Of a stretch of 62,950 nucleotides of DNA, positions 62,738-62,950 are shown piece by piece. The notes under the pieces are model-generated. The model was not told where the DNA came from and ran no database searches. It saw nothing but the letters and a program-made list of their open reading frames with translations. Source of the DNA: Flavobacterium sp. UGB4466 (lineage in GTDB: Bacteria > Bacteroidota > Bacteroidia > Flavobacteriales > Flavobacteriaceae); assembly GCF_903469665.1 (NCBI RefSeq), contig NZ_CAGKLC010000015.1, positions 9,092 to 72,041 of the forward strand, read 5' to 3'. The stretch's first letter is position 1, and each line of letters opens with the position of its first letter. Position numbers and translations under genes: made by a program.

Positions 62738-62950
62738 TTTTTTTGATCAAAACATTTTTTTTTACTTAAATTTGTGTGATTTTAATGGAATAGGGCAGAG
62801 GCTGTGATATTTGTAATTTTGATATATTTTTTAGTTAAATGTGTTTTTGTTGATATATTTATTCTGTTTTTGTTAAAATATATATTAAATTGTTAGTAAG
62901 GACCTTTGTTTGTTGAGAGCTGAAAATGACTTTTAAGGTCTGTTTATGAT
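62738..62950. other. AT-rich window edge
   Basis: There is no gene or repeat beyond the T-run after the operator. TAAATTTG (62766-62773) on the plus strand matches the -7 consensus and has a counterpart at 45774 at a similar distance from the other operator, but no gene follows inside the window. Confidence 0.35.

Overview
The window looks like a Flavobacterium-type (Bacteroidota, Flavobacteriia) chromosome segment. The DNA is AT-rich, and the promoters follow the Bacteroidota pattern TTG-N(19-23)-TAnnTTTG. It carries SusC/SusD pairs, a gliding-motility lipoprotein (GldI), a gliding-motility-associated C-terminal (type IX secretion) domain protein, many lipoproteins with an S-C lipobox, and the short word-like intergenic repeats common in this genus. 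No rRNA, tRNA, CRISPR array, transposase or prophage module was seen.

Layout. 1-6.4 kb: a 71-bp palindromic tandem repeat, a secreted hypothetical protein, a GH92 alpha-mannosidase, a small cytosolic protein, an M61 peptidase lipoprotein and a DUF2805 protein. 6.4-9.8 kb: membrane proteins (sterol-desaturase-like hydroxylase, GlsB/YeaQ-like protein, aquaporin, DoxX-like protein, EamA transporter). 10.0-13.9 kb: a four-gene minus-strand operon (DHH phosphoesterase, GldI, two cyclophilin-FKBP fusion proteins) for extracytoplasmic protein folding. 14.0-17.2 kb: ClC channel, RidA, CbpM/CbpA co-chaperone pair. 17.6-19.5 kb: a secreted hypothetical gene whose 3' end has been tandemly amplified, and a small lipoprotein. 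19.7-25.9 kb: guaA, then a LysM/SPOR-like protein, a LysM-periplasmic-binding fusion and an OsmC protein.

26.0-34.8 kb is accessory. It holds a type IX cargo-like protein and then a plus-strand array of six small secreted, tail-fibre-like surface proteins. The last three are close paralogues. The spacers in front of copies 2 and 3 contain decayed copies of the 3' end of the neighbouring gene, so the duplicated unit was a gene pair that later lost one partner. A frameshifted gene remnant follows.

35.0-62.9 kb is a large glycan-utilisation region, all on the minus strand, with two susC/susD modules. Module B (45.5 to 35.0 kb) is susC-susD, a zinc-ribbon lipoprotein, a DUF3472 lipoprotein, a GH109-like enzyme and a GH35 beta-galactosidase. 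Module A (62.4 to 46.2 kb) is susC-susD, an aryl-sulfotransferase-like lipoprotein, a diheme TsdA-like cytochrome, a GH123-N-like protein, a DUF5107-TPR protein and an M1 aminopeptidase. Both susC genes have the same promoter (TTG-N20-TAG[TA]TTCG). Both also have two 14-bp TGTGCTCGA-type dyads 23 bp apart, with the nearer one 16 bp from the -33 box. The simplest reading is one unseen regulator controlling both modules. The enzyme set (beta-galactosidase, alpha-N-acetylgalactosaminidase family, beta-N-acetylgalactosaminidase-like, aminopeptidase, sulfate transfer) suggests host or algal glycoprotein glycans, possibly sulfated; this is inference.
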